Shown here piece after piece: positions 1 to 8,186 of a stretch of 64,000 nucleotides of DNA. The number at the start of each line of letters is the position of its first letter. The first letter of the stretch is position 1. Source of the stretch: Planotetraspora kaengkrachanensis (GTDB taxonomy: Bacteria > Actinomycetota > Actinomycetes > Streptosporangiales > Streptosporangiaceae); NCBI RefSeq assembly GCF_016862895.1, contig NZ_BONV01000004.1:186001-250000 (forward strand). Direction: 5' to 3'. Made by a program: the position numbers and the translations under genes. The notes beneath the pieces are model-generated. The model ran no database searches, was not told where the DNA came from, and saw only the letters and a program-made list of their open reading frames with translations.

Positions 1-1524
1 GAGTACGCCCAGCTCGCTCCGATGCTGGTCGTCTTCGGCGCGGCGATCGTGGGCGTTCTCGTGGAGGCGTTCGCTCCGCGCTACCTGCGCTCGGCGATCC
101 ACGTGCCGATCACCCTGCTGTCGCTGGCCGGCGCTTTCGCGCTGACCATCTGGCAGGTGGTCAAGGGGGTTCCGACCAAGCCCGCCGCCATGGGCGCGGT
201 CGCCGTCGACGGCCCGTCGTTGTTCATCTGGGGCACCATCTTGGTGCTCGCCTTCGTGAGCGTCATGCTGATCAACGACGAGGGCCACTTCGTCGCAGCG
301 GCCGCGGCCGTCCCGGGATCGGCGGAGGAGGAGCAGGCCCTGCACGAGGGGGCCGGCCACACCGAGGTCTACCCGCTGGCGCTCTTCGCGGTCGGCGGAA
401 TGCTGCTCTTCCCCGCGGCCAACGACCTGCTGGTCATGTTCGTGGCCCTGGAGGTCATGTCCCTGCCGCTGTACCTGCTCTGTGGCCTGGCGCGCCGCCG
501 CCGGCTGCTCTCGCAGGAGGCCGCGGTCAAGTACTTCCTGCTGGGCGCGTTCTCGTCCGCCTTCTTCCTGTACGGCACGGCCCTGCTGTACGGCTACGCC
601 GGTTCGATCGACCTCGCCAAGATCAGCACGTCGCTGAGCGTCATCGGCGGTCAGGAGACCCTGCTCTACATCGGCGTCGCCATGCTCGGCGTCGGCCTGC
701 TGTTCAAGATCGGCGCCGCGCCGTTCCAGGCCTGGAAGCCGGACGTCTACCAGGGCGCGCCGACCCCGGTCACGGCCCTGATGGCCTCGGGCACCCTGGT
801 GGCCGCCTTCGGCGCGCTGCTGCGGGTGTTCTGGGTCGCCCTCGGCGGTCTCGACTGGGACTGGAGCCCGGTCCTGTGGGCAGTGGCGATTCTCACGATG
901 ATCGTGGGCGCGATCCTCGCGATCACGCAGACCGACATCAAGCGGATGCTGGCCTACTCGTCGATCGCGCACGGCGGCTTCCTGCTGGTCGGCGTGGTCG
1001 CGACGGGTGCGGCCGCCGGGCAGAACTCCAAGGCCCTGTCGGCGATCCTCTTTTACCTCGTGGCCTACGGATTCACCACGGTGGGCGCCTTCGCGGTGGT
1101 CACCATGGTCCGTGACGCGGGTGGCGAGGCCTGGCACCTGTCCCGGTGGGCGGGGCTCGGCAAGCGGTCGCCGCTGCTGGCCGGCATCTTCGCCTTCTTC
1201 CTGCTCGCCTTCGCCGGAATTCCGCTGACCAGTGGTTTCTTCGGGAAGTACGCCGTCTTCCAGGCGGCCGTGTCAGGGGGCGCGCTGCCGCTGGTGATCG
1301 TCGGCGTGGTGGCGTCCGCGGTGGCGGCGTTCTTCTACGTCCGCGTCATCGTGCTGATGTTCTTCAGTGACCCCTCCGCCGACGGCCCGTCGGTCGTGCT
1401 GCCGTCGCGGGGTACCGCGGCTGTGGTCGGCGTGGCCGTATTGGCTACCGTATTCCTGGGGGTCTACCCGCAGCCTGTGCTCCACCTGGCGCAGAACGCT
1501 GCTCAGTCGCTGTTCATCCGTTAG
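1..1524 (+). CDS. nuoN: NADH-quinone oxidoreductase subunit N (5' end outside window)
   Basis: Membrane antiporter-like subunit of respiratory complex I, which couples quinone reduction to proton pumping. The frame is open from base 1, where the residues before the first Met read EYAQLAP, so the true start lies upstream and 507 residues are visible. Around a dozen hydrophobic segments run through the protein, with the conserved proton-antiporter core (KYFLLGAFSSAFFLYG near residue 176, then FKIGAAPFQAWKPDVYQG near 236). It is the last nuo gene: a polyprenyl diphosphate synthase starts 12 bp after its stop, the usual actinobacterial nuo order, so both are probably co-transcribed and link complex I to menaquinone side-chain synthesis. 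The identification is secure; only the N-terminus is missing. Confidence 0.96.
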   Translation, partial: EYAQLAPMLVVFGAAIVGVLVEAFAPRYLRSAIHVPITLLSLAGAFALTIWQVVKGVPTKPAAMGAVAVDGPSLFIWGTILVLAFVSVMLINDEGHFVAAAAAVPGSAEEEQALHEGAGHTEVYPLALFAVGGMLLFPAANDLLVMFVALEVMSLPLYLLCGLARRRRLLSQEAAVKYFLLGAFSSAFFLYGTALLYGYAGSIDLAKISTSLSVIGGQETLLYIGVAMLGVGLLFKIGAAPFQAWKPDVYQGAPTPVTALMASGTLVAAFGALLRVFWVALGGLDWDWSPVLWAVAILTMIVGAILAITQTDIKRMLAYSSIAHGGFLLVGVVATGAAAGQNSKALSAILFYLVAYGFTTVGAFAVVTMVRDAGGEAWHLSRWAGLGKRSPLLAGIFAFFLLAFAGIPLTSGFFGKYAVFQAAVSGGALPLVIVGVVASAVAAFFYVRVIVLMFFSDPSADGPSVVLPSRGTAAVVGVAVLATVFLGVYPQPVLHLAQNAAQSLFIR

Positions 1525-1536
1525 GAGCCCAGTTCT

Positions 1537-2532
1537 ATGGCCGCGCCGCCCGTTGTGGACATCCCTCAGATCGACGAGCAGCTGGCCGTGGACCTCGCTA
1601 ACGGCCTGGCGGCAGTGGAGAAGATGCTCCGGTCGTCCGTGGAGAGCGAGGACGCCTTCGTCACGGAGGCGTCCAAGCATCTCATCGAGGCGGGCGGCAA
1701 GCGTTTCCGCGCCACGCTGATGCTCCTGGCCGCGCAGTTCGGCAATCCCGACGCCCCGGGCGTGGTGCCCGGGGCCGTCGTGATCGAACTGACCCACCTG
1801 GCCACCCTGTACCACGACGACGTCATGGACGAGGCGCCCGTACGGCGCGGCACTCCCTCGGCCAACGCCCGGTGGGACAACACCATCGCGATCCTGACCG
1901 GCGACTACCTCTTCGCGCAGGCGTCGGAGATCCTCGCCGACCTGGGCACCGAGCTCATCCGGATCCAGGCGCGCACCTTCTCCCGCCTGGTGCGGGGGCA
2001 GATCAGGGAGACCCTGGGCCCCGCGGAGGGCGCGGACGCCGTCGCGCACTACATCGACGTGCTGACCGACAAGACGGGGTCGCTGATCGCCACCTCGGGT
2101 CAGTTCGGCGCCCTGCTGTCCGGCGCCCCGGCGGAGGTGGTCGAGAGGCTGACCGACGCCTGTGAGGCCATCGGTGTGGCCTGGCAGCTCGGAGACGACC
2201 TCATCGACGTGGCGGCGACGACCACGGACTCGGGGAAGACCCCGGGAACCGATCTGCGCGAGGGCGTCCACACGCTTCCCGTCCTGTACGCACTGGCCTC
2301 CGAGGACCCGGCGGACGCCCGGCTCCGCACGCTGCTCGCCGGCCCCGTGCGGGAGGAGGACGTCGAGGAGACGCTCGCACTCCTGCGGAGCAATCCGGCC
2401 ATGGAGCAGGCCCGCAAGGAGCTCATCCGGTGGACCGACCGCGCCAAGGCCGCCCTGGCCGGGCTGCCCGACATCCCGGCGCGGGCGGCTCTCCTGGCGC
2501 TGTGCGACTACGTGGTCGAGCGGTCCGGCTGA
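1537..2532 (+). CDS. Polyprenyl (heptaprenyl/octaprenyl-type) diphosphate synthase
   Basis: Trans-isoprenyl diphosphate synthase that condenses isopentenyl diphosphate units into the long prenyl chain used for menaquinone. It has 331 residues, normal for the family. The first aspartate-rich motif DDVMD lies at residues 94-98 and the second, DDLID, at 220-224; GGKRFRA near residue 52 is the conserved substrate-binding stretch. The spacing of bulky and small residues before the first motif does not let me fix the chain length. It starts 12 bp after nuoN and belongs to that operon. Its stop is followed by an inverted repeat that also covers the stop of the convergent LLM gene. Confidence 0.93.
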   Translation: MAAPPVVDIPQIDEQLAVDLANGLAAVEKMLRSSVESEDAFVTEASKHLIEAGGKRFRATLMLLAAQFGNPDAPGVVPGAVVIELTHLATLYHDDVMDEAPVRRGTPSANARWDNTIAILTGDYLFAQASEILADLGTELIRIQARTFSRLVRGQIRETLGPAEGADAVAHYIDVLTDKTGSLIATSGQFGALLSGAPAEVVERLTDACEAIGVAWQLGDDLIDVAATTTDSGKTPGTDLREGVHTLPVLYALASEDPADARLRTLLAGPVREEDVEETLALLRSNPAMEQARKELIRWTDRAKAALAGLPDIPARAALLALCDYVVERSG

Positions 2533-2551
2533 CCATCGCGTAACGGTCAGC
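2528..2551. terminator. Small inverted repeat between convergent genes
   Basis: GCTGACC (2528-2534) and GGTCAGC (2545-2551) form a perfect 7-bp stem with a 10-nt loop. It overlaps the stop codons of the prenyl synthase and the LLM oxidoreductase, which are only 14 bp apart. Likely a bidirectional terminator; there is no T tract, as is common in actinobacteria. Confidence 0.5.
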
Positions 2552-3383
2552 GGCCGGCGAGGAGCTCGACGACCGGGGCGAAAGCCTGGGCGAAGACGCC
2601 GTTGACGGTGACGTAGGAGATCCCCAGTTCGTCGCGGCGGCGCAGGAGCGTGTCGGCCATCTGGCGGGGCGTCCCGTCCAGCACGGCGAGCGACCCCGGT
2701 CCGGCCCCGTGGAGCAGCGGCCGCAGCCACGGCGGCGGATCCGAACCGACCAGGTGGACGTTGCTGCTGAGCTCGATCTCGCCGAATCGGGCACCCGCCT
2801 TCTCCTCGAGGACGGCGAGGGGCCGGTGAAGGGCGTGCGGAGCGCTCGCCGGATGGACGGCGAACGTCACGATGTCGGCCTCCTTCGCGGCGAGGGTGAG
2901 CATGCGTTCCCCGGCGGCCGCCAGCAATACGGGGGGCCCCTCCTTCTGCACCGCCCCGGTGAACCGCCCTGATCCGCCGAACGCCGCGCGGACCTCAGTG
3001 ATCAGTTCCTCCACCTGTGAGAGGCGTTCCCCCGCGGAGCCGTACGGCATGCCGAGGAACTCGGCGTCCGCACGGGCGTCGGCGCGTCCGGTTCCTATCC
3101 CGAGATCGAGCCTTCCTCCCGAGAGGAAGTCGAGCCCGGCCAGTTCCCACGCCAGTTGCCGGGGGCGGCGGTAGGGCACGCTCAGCACGAACGTGCTCAG
3201 CCGCAGGGTCGTGGTCGCGCCGGCCGCAGCGGCGAGGGCGAGGAGCGGGGGCAGGGTGCCGAGCGTGTCGGGCACGAGGAGGGTCGAGTACCCCAGGTTC
3301 TCGGCCTGACGCGCGAGGCCCGTCCAGCTCTCGGCGTCCGGCGCGAAGCCCGCCACGACGCCGAAACGGAAATGCTTGGTCAT
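2547..3383 (-). CDS. LLM-class flavin-dependent oxidoreductase (F420/FMN type)
   Basis: Luciferase-like monooxygenase-fold enzyme of 278 residues. The N-terminus (FRFGVVAGFAPDAESWTGLA), the beta-barrel stretch LSTFVLSVPYRRPRQLAWEL near 83 and GGRLDLGIGTGRADARAEF-like sequence near 110 match the short actinobacterial subgroup usually annotated as F420-dependent. The substrate is unknown. It is convergent with the prenyl synthase and is followed (upstream on this strand) by a RarD permease with about 80 bp between, so a shared transcript is possible but not shown. Cofactor choice (F420 versus FMN) cannot be decided from sequence alone. Confidence 0.82.
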   Translation of the reverse strand: MTKHFRFGVVAGFAPDAESWTGLARQAENLGYSTLLVPDTLGTLPPLLALAAAAGATTTLRLSTFVLSVPYRRPRQLAWELAGLDFLSGGRLDLGIGTGRADARADAEFLGMPYGSAGERLSQVEELITEVRAAFGGSGRFTGAVQKEGPPVLLAAAGERMLTLAAKEADIVTFAVHPASAPHALHRPLAVLEEKAGARFGEIELSSNVHLVGSDPPPWLRPLLHGAGPGSLAVLDGTPRQMADTLLRRRDELGISYVTVNGVFAQAFAPVVELLAGR

Positions 3384-3461
3384 GGGCCGATCCTCGCGGG
3401 ACGCGGCCGTGGCGTCGTCGGTCCCGGGGAGACGCGATCCCTACTCCCCAGGGCGTACGCG

Positions 3462-4373
3462 TCAGACGGTCTCGAGTGCGGGGGCCGTGCGGGCCCGGCG
3501 GCGGACGGCCCGGGCGGCGCGGAAGCCGTCCCAGGTGAAGACGGCGAGTGCGAGCCACACGACGGTGAAGCCGATCCACCGGCTCGCGGGCATGGTCTCG
3601 TGCACGATCAGCACGCCGCAGAGGAACTGCAGGACGGGCGCGATGTACTGGAGAACTCCGATGACGGTGAGCGGGACCCGGATCGCCGAGGCGGTGAAGG
3701 CCAGCAGCGGGACGGCGGTGACGATGCCCGCGCCCACCAGGAGCGCCACGTGCCCGAGACCGTGGTGCCCGAACGTGGCGCCGCCGTTCACCTCGAGGAC
3801 GGTGAGGTAGACGAGCGCGGGGACGAGGAGCACGAGCGTCTCGACGGCCAGGCTTTCCGCGCTGCCGACCTGTGCCGCCTTCTTGATCAGGCCGTACGTG
3901 CCGAAGCTCACCGCGAGGACGATGGCGATCCAGGGGAGACGGCCGTAGTCGAAGGCGAGGATGAGCACGGACGCCCCGCCGAGCCCCACGGCGACCCACT
4001 GCCACGGGCGCAGACGCTCGCGGAAGATGACGACGCCGAAGAGCACGCTGACGAGGGGGTTGATGAAATAGCCGAGGGCGCCTTCGACCACGTGCCCGCT
4101 GTTGACGGCGTAGATGTACGTGCCCCAGTTGACGGAGATGGTGATGGCGGCGAGGGTGAGCAGGATGAGCTGGCGGCGGGTCAGCGCGCGAAACCAGGAC
4201 CAGTGCCGCCGCACGGCCAGCACCGCGACCACCGCGACGAGGGACCAGACCATCCGGTGAGCCAGGATCTCCACGGCGCCGGACGGCTTCAGCAGCGGCC
4301 AGTAGAGCGGGAAAAGGCCCCACATGACGTAGGCGGCGACGCCGTACAGGATCCCCCGACGCTCTTCATGCAT
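3462..4373 (-). CDS. rarD: EamA-family transporter, RarD type
   Basis: Inner-membrane permease of 303 residues with about ten hydrophobic helices and the internally duplicated EamA fold. The opening (GILYGVAAYVMWGLFPLYWPLL, quoted in part) and the stretch LGYFINPLVSVLFGVVIFRE near 138 are diagnostic of RarD; the second-half counterpart reads LQYIAPVLQFLCGVLIVHE. The substrate of RarD proteins is not established (chloramphenicol sensitivity in the founding case). The ATG at 4373 is followed upstream by an AT-rich gap of 132 bp shared with the divergent msrA, which must hold both promoters. Confidence 0.88.
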   Translation of the reverse strand: MHEERRGILYGVAAYVMWGLFPLYWPLLKPSGAVEILAHRMVWSLVAVVAVLAVRRHWSWFRALTRRQLILLTLAAITISVNWGTYIYAVNSGHVVEGALGYFINPLVSVLFGVVIFRERLRPWQWVAVGLGGASVLILAFDYGRLPWIAIVLAVSFGTYGLIKKAAQVGSAESLAVETLVLLVPALVYLTVLEVNGGATFGHHGLGHVALLVGAGIVTAVPLLAFTASAIRVPLTVIGVLQYIAPVLQFLCGVLIVHETMPASRWIGFTVVWLALAVFTWDGFRAARAVRRRARTAPALETV

Positions 4374-4505
4374 GTCGCAATTTTTGCCGATACTAGGATT
4401 TAATACAAATAAGTATTGCTATGTCCGGTTATTAAGGGCTGCTTACGACAGGAACAACGCGACCCCCTGTCTGGTTGGGACAGTCAGAACGGATGGAGGT
4501 TCGAC
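4374..4505. promoter_or_regulatory. Divergent promoter region rarD / msrA
   Basis: Markedly more AT-rich than its flanks, with the small inverted repeat AATAC-N6-GTATT around 4402-4417. msrA has a good ribosome-binding site (GGAGGT, 4495-4500) before its ATG at 4506. Confidence 0.45.
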
Positions 4506-5168
4506 ATGGGCTGGCTCTTCGGCCGGAACAAGACATCGATGGTGGACCCCTCGGAGGCGCTGCCGGGCCGTTCCGCGGCGATGCCGGTGGCCGGACGCCA
4601 CGTGGTGTTGGACGCGCCGCTGGCGGCGCCGTACCCGGACGGCACGGAGATCGCGGAGTTCGGACTGGGCTGCTTCTGGGGAGCGGAGCGGAAGTTCTGG
4701 CAGACGCCGGGCGTCGTCTCCACGTCGGTCGGATACGAGGGCGGATACACCGCCAATCCCACCTACGAGGAGGTGTGTACCGGGATGACCGGGCACGCCG
4801 AGGTCGTCAGGGTGGTGTTCGACCCGGCCACGGTGTCCTACGAGGAGCTCCTCAAGGTCTTCTGGGAGGAGCACGACCCGACCCAGGGGATGCGGCAGGG
4901 GAACGACGTCGGCACGCAGTACCGGTCGGTCATCTACACCCACGGTCCCGAGCAGGCGAAGGCGGCTCAGGCGTCCAAGGACGCGTACCAGGACGTGCTG
5001 ACCAAGGCCGGGTACGGCCAGATCACCACCGAGATCGCCCCAGCCGGCGAGTATTACTTCGCCGAGGACTATCACCAGCAGTACCTGTTCAAGGTCCCCA
5101 ACGGCTACTGCGGGATCGGTGGAACGGGCGTCTCCTGCCCAGTCGGCCTGACCACCGGCGAGGCGTGA
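4506..5168 (+). CDS. msrA: Peptide-methionine (S)-S-oxide reductase MsrA
   Basis: Repairs methionine-S-sulfoxide in oxidised proteins, using thioredoxin or mycothiol-dependent reductant. The catalytic motif GCFWG is at residues 55-59 (Cys56); C-terminal Cys202 and Cys211 in [12 protein letters not shown] are placed to resolve the disulfide. Start chosen at 4506 because GGAGGT lies 6 nt upstream; a longer frame from 4416 has no such site. Length 220 residues is typical. The last ~80 bp of this gene recur as degenerate direct repeats downstream (9899, 20653, 21963, 22271, 22808, 23607 and 24497), which makes its 3' end a candidate recombination site (see findings). Confidence 0.95.
   Translation: MGWLFGRNKTSMVDPSEALPGRSAAMPVAGRHVVLDAPLAAPYPDGTEIAEFGLGCFWGAERKFWQTPGVVSTSVGYEGGYTANPTYEEVCTGMTGHAEVVRVVFDPATVSYEELLKVFWEEHDPTQGMRQGNDVGTQYRSVIYTHGPEQAKAAQASKDAYQDVLTKAGYGQITTEIAPAGEYYFAEDYHQQYLFKVPNGYCGIGGTGVSCPVGLTTGEA
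5090..5168 (+). repeat. msrA 3'-end repeat, parental copy (A)
   Basis: Coding bases for the final residues of MsrA ([16 protein letters not shown] to the stop). Copy B at 9899-9948 matches bases 5090-5139 at 44 of 50 positions by hand alignment; copy C at 24497-24552 matches the 3' portion including the ACCGGCGAGGCG end. Confidence 0.7.
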
Positions 5169-5480
5169 CTCTCCCCGAATAATCGCTGGCCCTTGATCGC
5201 CCGGCTCGCCCGGCCTCGGTCGAGGGCCAGAGCCGTTTTCGGCGACGACTTTCTCTACAAGGTCAGGGCGTCGGCGCTCCGCGCCGCCGCCCCAATGCAG
5301 CCCTACGATCGCCATGGGGTGGCCAAGGTCTGCCATGGTCGGGGGCGACCGAAGATCCAGGGCTCGTTCCTCACCCCGGCTCACCGGGGAATGCGGCTAA
5401 TCACTGCGTGCAGTGAGCTACCGAGGCGACCCCTGCACATCGCCGGCATCGACGAACGGCTGTGACCGCTCCCTAGTTTC
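5169..5480. other. Intergenic stretch without a recognised gene
   Basis: 312 bp downstream of msrA. The only structure I see is the short palindrome TCACTGC-GT-GCAGTGA (5401-5416). No open frame with a credible start or family resemblance. Confidence 0.5.
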
Positions 5481-5918
5481 TCACTTGTACCAGTCATCGC
5501 CGTCCGAGCCCGCCCGACGCTCCAGATAGTCCTCCAGTGACCTGGCAACCCACTTGCGTTCATCCGTTTCGTGATCCCACACGAACACATCGCCCGGCCT
5601 CGCGGGCACCCGGACATACGCGAACTGGTCCCCGCCGCCGTTGTCTCCCATGAACATGAGCTGGTCGAACGACATATAGAGCTCGGCGAAGTCGGCGCTC
5701 TGCCGGAATTCCGTGTTCCCCTTGATGATCTCCTGCGCCGACCACACCAGCCCGGATCCATACTCGGCCCGAACGCCGTTTGTTTGCCGCAGCAGTTCTC
5801 GCAGTTCGTCCGGCACGGCCTGGCCTAGCAGCCGCTCAATCTGATTGATCGCCTCATCGGAAGCAGGCTCGGCGAACTCCGCATCGTCGTACAGCCGGCC
5901 GATCATCTCTCTCCACAC
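5481..5918 (-). CDS. SMI1/KNR4 (SUKH) family protein, immunity-like
   Basis: A 145-residue SUKH-superfamily protein. These commonly neutralise nuclease or deaminase toxins of contact-dependent and polymorphic toxin systems. It shows the family pattern: an N-terminal helix ending ASDEAINQIERLLG, the hinge VPDELRELLRQTNGV, then strands with MGDNGGGDQFAY and the C-terminal acidic helix SLEDYLERR. I chose the GTG at 5918 because AGGAGAG lies 8 nt upstream; a longer frame to 6035 exists but reads into transposase remnant sequence. No toxin partner is next to it, so it may be an orphan immunity gene left after rearrangement. Confidence 0.75.
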   Translation of the reverse strand: MWREMIGRLYDDAEFAEPASDEAINQIERLLGQAVPDELRELLRQTNGVRAEYGSGLVWSAQEIIKGNTEFRQSADFAELYMSFDQLMFMGDNGGGDQFAYVRVPARPGDVFVWDHETDERKWVARSLEDYLERRAGSDGDDWYK

Positions 5919-5950
5919 GGCGGATCCTCTCCTGTCTGCGGAAACGGCGA

Positions 5951-6125
5951 TCATGGTAGACGAACCAGCCCCCCGGGGAAGTACGGGCTGTCGCCATGCT
6001 GACCAGGACTGATTATCCGGGCGACGGGACGACAACGCGGGTCGACGACCAGGTGCACCTTGGTGGTCAGCCTGCCGTGTGAGCGGCCCAGCGCCTCCCG
6101 GCCCTTCGACTCCGGTTTGTGATCT
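5951..6125 (-). pseudogene. IS5-family transposase, C-terminal-side fragment
   Basis: In the minus frame this encodes GREALGRSHGRLTTKVHLVV then RCRPVARIISPGQHGDSPYF, the conserved DDE-transposase block of IS5-type elements. It lacks a start and the C-terminal catalytic Glu region. It is the continuation of the fragment at 7900-8095 on the same strand; the two halves are separated by the 6147-7899 unit. Inactive. Confidence 0.8.
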
Positions 6126-6146
6126 ACGGGCTCCCTTGACCGGAAT

Positions 6147-6170
6147 GGGCGTAGCTCGTTCTGAGGGAGT
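6147..6170 (+). repeat. Left terminal inverted repeat of the 1.75-kb unit
   Basis: 24 bp, 21 identical to the reverse complement of 7876-7899. It ends two bases before the hydrolase stop codon. Confidence 0.75.
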
Positions 6171-6171
6171 C

Positions 6172-6906
6172 TCAAGCGTCGGCGAGCAGGCCCAGGATCC
6201 GGGTCCGGGCGTCGTCTCGGGCCTTCTGGTTGAAGGCCGGCGTGCCGGGCCAGAAGAATGCGTGAGCGACGTCGGGGTAGGTGACCATTTCGTGCTCGAC
6301 GTCGGCCTGCTCCAGTGCGGCGCGGATCTGGCCGCGCTGGCCCCTGTCGATCAGTGTGTCGTCCTGGCCGACCAGGTAGAGCAATCGCCCGCTGATCCCA
6401 GGGGTCAGGTCCAGCGTGGGCGTGGGTTGACTCATCGGGATATCGGTGGTGGTCAGCCAGCCGCCGTACAGCACGGCGGTGTGGCTGATCGGCAGCTGGC
6501 AGGCTGCGAGGTAGGCCAGGTGGCCGCCGGCGCTGAAGCCGATCATCGCGGTCTGCTGAATGTCTGGCTGCGCGCCCAGCCAACTCAGGCAGGTGTCCAC
6601 ATCGGCCAAGGCCTCGTTGCGGCGCAACTGGTGCAGGAGGGCGAATCCCTCTCGGCGCCCGGCGTCGGTGCGTTCGAGCCAGCGGCCGGGTTCGGCGTGC
6701 CGGTGGTAGAACTCCGGCACGAGGGCCAGATACCCGGCCAGCGCCAAGGCATCGGCCACGCCCCGGATGTCGGGGTTCACCGCGAATAGCTCGTGCGCCA
6801 CGATCACCGCGACTGGGGCGGCGCGGCCAGCCGGGCGGGCCAGGTAGGCGGGCAAGGTGGTGCCGTCGGCCACGGGGATGGTGATGGTTTCCGGGGTGAT
6901 CGTCAT
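6172..6906 (-). CDS. Dienelactone hydrolase family protein
   Basis: A 244-residue alpha/beta hydrolase of the dienelactone hydrolase family, cytoplasmic. The nucleophile elbow is GFSAGG with Ser125 where classical dienelactone hydrolases have Cys, so it may act as a serine esterase/lactonase. Asp182 or Asp183 (VGQDD) and His215 (VAHAFF) complete a triad. The early HELFAVNPDIRG motif (residues 38-49) is conserved in the family. It is transcribed divergently from an XRE-type regulator across a 77-bp gap with a palindrome, which suggests that the regulator senses a substrate of this enzyme. Both genes sit inside an inverted-repeat-bounded unit. Confidence 0.85.
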   Translation of the reverse strand: MTITPETITIPVADGTTLPAYLARPAGRAAPVAVIVAHELFAVNPDIRGVADALALAGYLALVPEFYHRHAEPGRWLERTDAGRREGFALLHQLRRNEALADVDTCLSWLGAQPDIQQTAMIGFSAGGHLAYLAACQLPISHTAVLYGGWLTTTDIPMSQPTPTLDLTPGISGRLLYLVGQDDTLIDRGQRGQIRAALEQADVEHEMVTYPDVAHAFFWPGTPAFNQKARDDARTRILGLLADA

Positions 6907-6930
6907 GGGCTCAGCTTGGGCGAGACTGAA

Positions 6931-6960
6931 ACTGGTAACCAGAGCAGCTTGTTACTGGTA
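6931..6960. promoter_or_regulatory. Operator between hydrolase and XRE regulator
   Basis: CTGGT-A-ACCAG palindrome at 6932-6942 and the direct repeat ACTGGTA at 6931-6937 and 6954-6960. Candidate binding site for the divergent regulator. Confidence 0.5.
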
Positions 6961-6983
6961 TTGGCATGACTAGGCTGCGCTGT

Positions 6984-7793
6984 ATGGCGGCAAGCGGTGA
7001 TCTGCAGGCCCTGGGGCAGTTGCTCCGGTCCCGGCGCGAGCGCCTGCGTCCCAGCGATGTCGGCCTGCCCGCCGGAAGCCGCCGGCGCACGGCGGGACTG
7101 CGCCGCGAGGAGGTCGCGCTGCTGGCCAACATGTCCGTTACGTACTACACGTTCCTCGAGCAGGGCCGACCCGTGCGGCCCTCGGGCCAGGTGCTGGACG
7201 CCCTGGCCGACGCGCTGCGGATGTCCGGCGCAGAACGGCAGTACCTGCGGGTGCTCGCCCGTGGCGGCCAGGACGGCCCCGGCGCTGGTACCGCTGCGGC
7301 AGCGGCGGAGTGGATCGATCCCGAGGCGGTCGCCCTAGTGCAGCGGCTCGAGCCGTTCCCGACGATCGTCAAGGGACGCCGCTGGGACGTACTGGCCTCC
7401 AACCCCTCCGCGCGTGAGCTGTTCGCCGACTGGGACGCGCTGCCAGACGGCGAGTGCAACCTCGTGCGCTGGATGTTCACCGCGCCGCTCGCGCGAACGG
7501 TGTATCTCGAATGGGAACCGGAGGCCCGGGCCATGCTCGGCCGGTTCCGGCTCGCCGCGGCTGGGCACCCGGACGATCCCGGCTTCGAGGCCCTGATCGA
7601 AGAGTTGAAGGGGGACAGCGCGGAGGTCCGGCAGTGGTGGCCGCGGCATGACGTCATGTCGGTGGGCAGCGGATCGAAGAAGCTTCGCCATCCGAGGCTC
7701 GGTGCGCTCAACTACAGCCACGTCGTGCTGCAACTCGCGGACAACCCGGACCAGACCCTGGTCACCTACTCGGCGGCAGGCGCGGTCGGCTGA
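6984..7793 (+). CDS. XRE-family regulator with MmyB-like ligand-binding domain
   Basis: Transcription factor of 269 residues. An N-terminal XRE helix-turn-helix (GLRREEVALLANMSVTYYTF, residues 40-60) is followed by the MmyB-type C-terminal domain (FPTIVKGRRWDVLASNPSAR, near 125) and the terminal LVTYSAAG stretch. Proteins of this type usually repress or activate a divergent oxidoreductase or hydrolase gene, here the dienelactone hydrolase. I place the start at 6984 because TAGGCT ends 7 nt before that ATG, a leaderless arrangement; an upstream in-frame ATG at 6966 is the alternative and lacks a ribosome-binding site. It lies inside the inverted-repeat-bounded unit. Confidence 0.85.
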   Translation: MAASGDLQALGQLLRSRRERLRPSDVGLPAGSRRRTAGLRREEVALLANMSVTYYTFLEQGRPVRPSGQVLDALADALRMSGAERQYLRVLARGGQDGPGAGTAAAAAEWIDPEAVALVQRLEPFPTIVKGRRWDVLASNPSARELFADWDALPDGECNLVRWMFTAPLARTVYLEWEPEARAMLGRFRLAAAGHPDDPGFEALIEELKGDSAEVRQWWPRHDVMSVGSGSKKLRHPRLGALNYSHVVLQLADNPDQTLVTYSAAGAVG

Positions 7794-7875
7794 GGGGAAC
7801 TGGCGTGGCACATGGCCGTCCCGGGCAGTGCTGCCCATTTGGCACGGCCCCGAACTATGAATCCCCAGCTCAGCC

Positions 7876-7899
7876 ACTCCATCGGAACGAGCTACACCC
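7876..7899 (-). repeat. Right terminal inverted repeat of the 1.75-kb unit
   Basis: Reverse complement matches 6147-6170 at 21 of 24 positions. It lies directly against the N-terminal transposase fragment. Confidence 0.75.
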
Positions 7900-8095
7900 A
7901 ACCGGGATGTGACGGGCCGGTACATGGCGGGCTCGGGCCGCGTCCCGATGGGTCCGTACCACGGTGGATTCCACGGTCCCGTCCAATCGGCATGTGATCG
8001 ACCCACCCACCTCCCAGGGCGGGATTGACCGGCAACAGCGGCAGCAGCCGTTGCCGCTCATCCTCGGACAAGTCCTGATGATTCCAGGCGATGAT
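7900..8095 (-). pseudogene. IS5-family transposase, N-terminal-side fragment with internal deletion and frameshift
   Basis: Minus-strand translation begins HQDLSEDERQRLLPLLPVNP, the typical IS5-family N-terminus. It then shifts frame after WVDH into DGTVESTVVRTHRDAARARH, the conserved block that in intact transposases lies about 100 residues later. The downstream half is found at 5951-6125, displaced by the 6147-7899 insertion. So the gene suffered an internal deletion and an insertion. Confidence 0.75.
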
Positions 8096-8186
8096 CAATC
8101 GGACTGATCTACACCAAATCACCATCAAAGATCCACAGGACGCGCCCCAGTAACGACGGCCGGTCGACCTGGCCGCAGGAAGATGC

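Larger units (their letters stand above)
6147..7899. mobile_element. 1.75-kb unit with 24-bp terminal inverted repeats, inserted in a transposase gene
   Basis: The left end (6147-6170, reading GGGCGTAGCTCGTTCTGAGG and on) and the reverse complement of the right end (7876-7899, GGGTGTAGCTCGTTCCGATG and on) match at 21 of 24 positions. The unit carries a dienelactone-hydrolase-like gene and its divergent regulator and no transposase. Its boundaries fall between the two halves of an IS5-family transposase reading frame. ACCGG occurs just outside both ends (6139-6143, 7901-7905), possibly a target duplication or part of the repeats. Passenger transposon mobilised in trans is my reading; the inverted repeats and the split gene are directly visible. 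Confidence 0.7.

Noticed and set aside
1273-2730. Long minus-strand frames over nuoN and the prenyl synthase, and similar long frames elsewhere (for example 2995-4323, 25658-27202, 31679-33400, 49045-50238, 58260-60197)
   Set aside because: High-GC shadow frames: Arg/Gly/His-rich translations without family resemblance, antisense to well-supported genes.
5951-6583. A 210-codon open frame on the minus strand covering the hydrolase gene
   Set aside because: Only its last ~57 codons look like transposase; the rest is the antisense-frame shadow of the dienelactone hydrolase gene.
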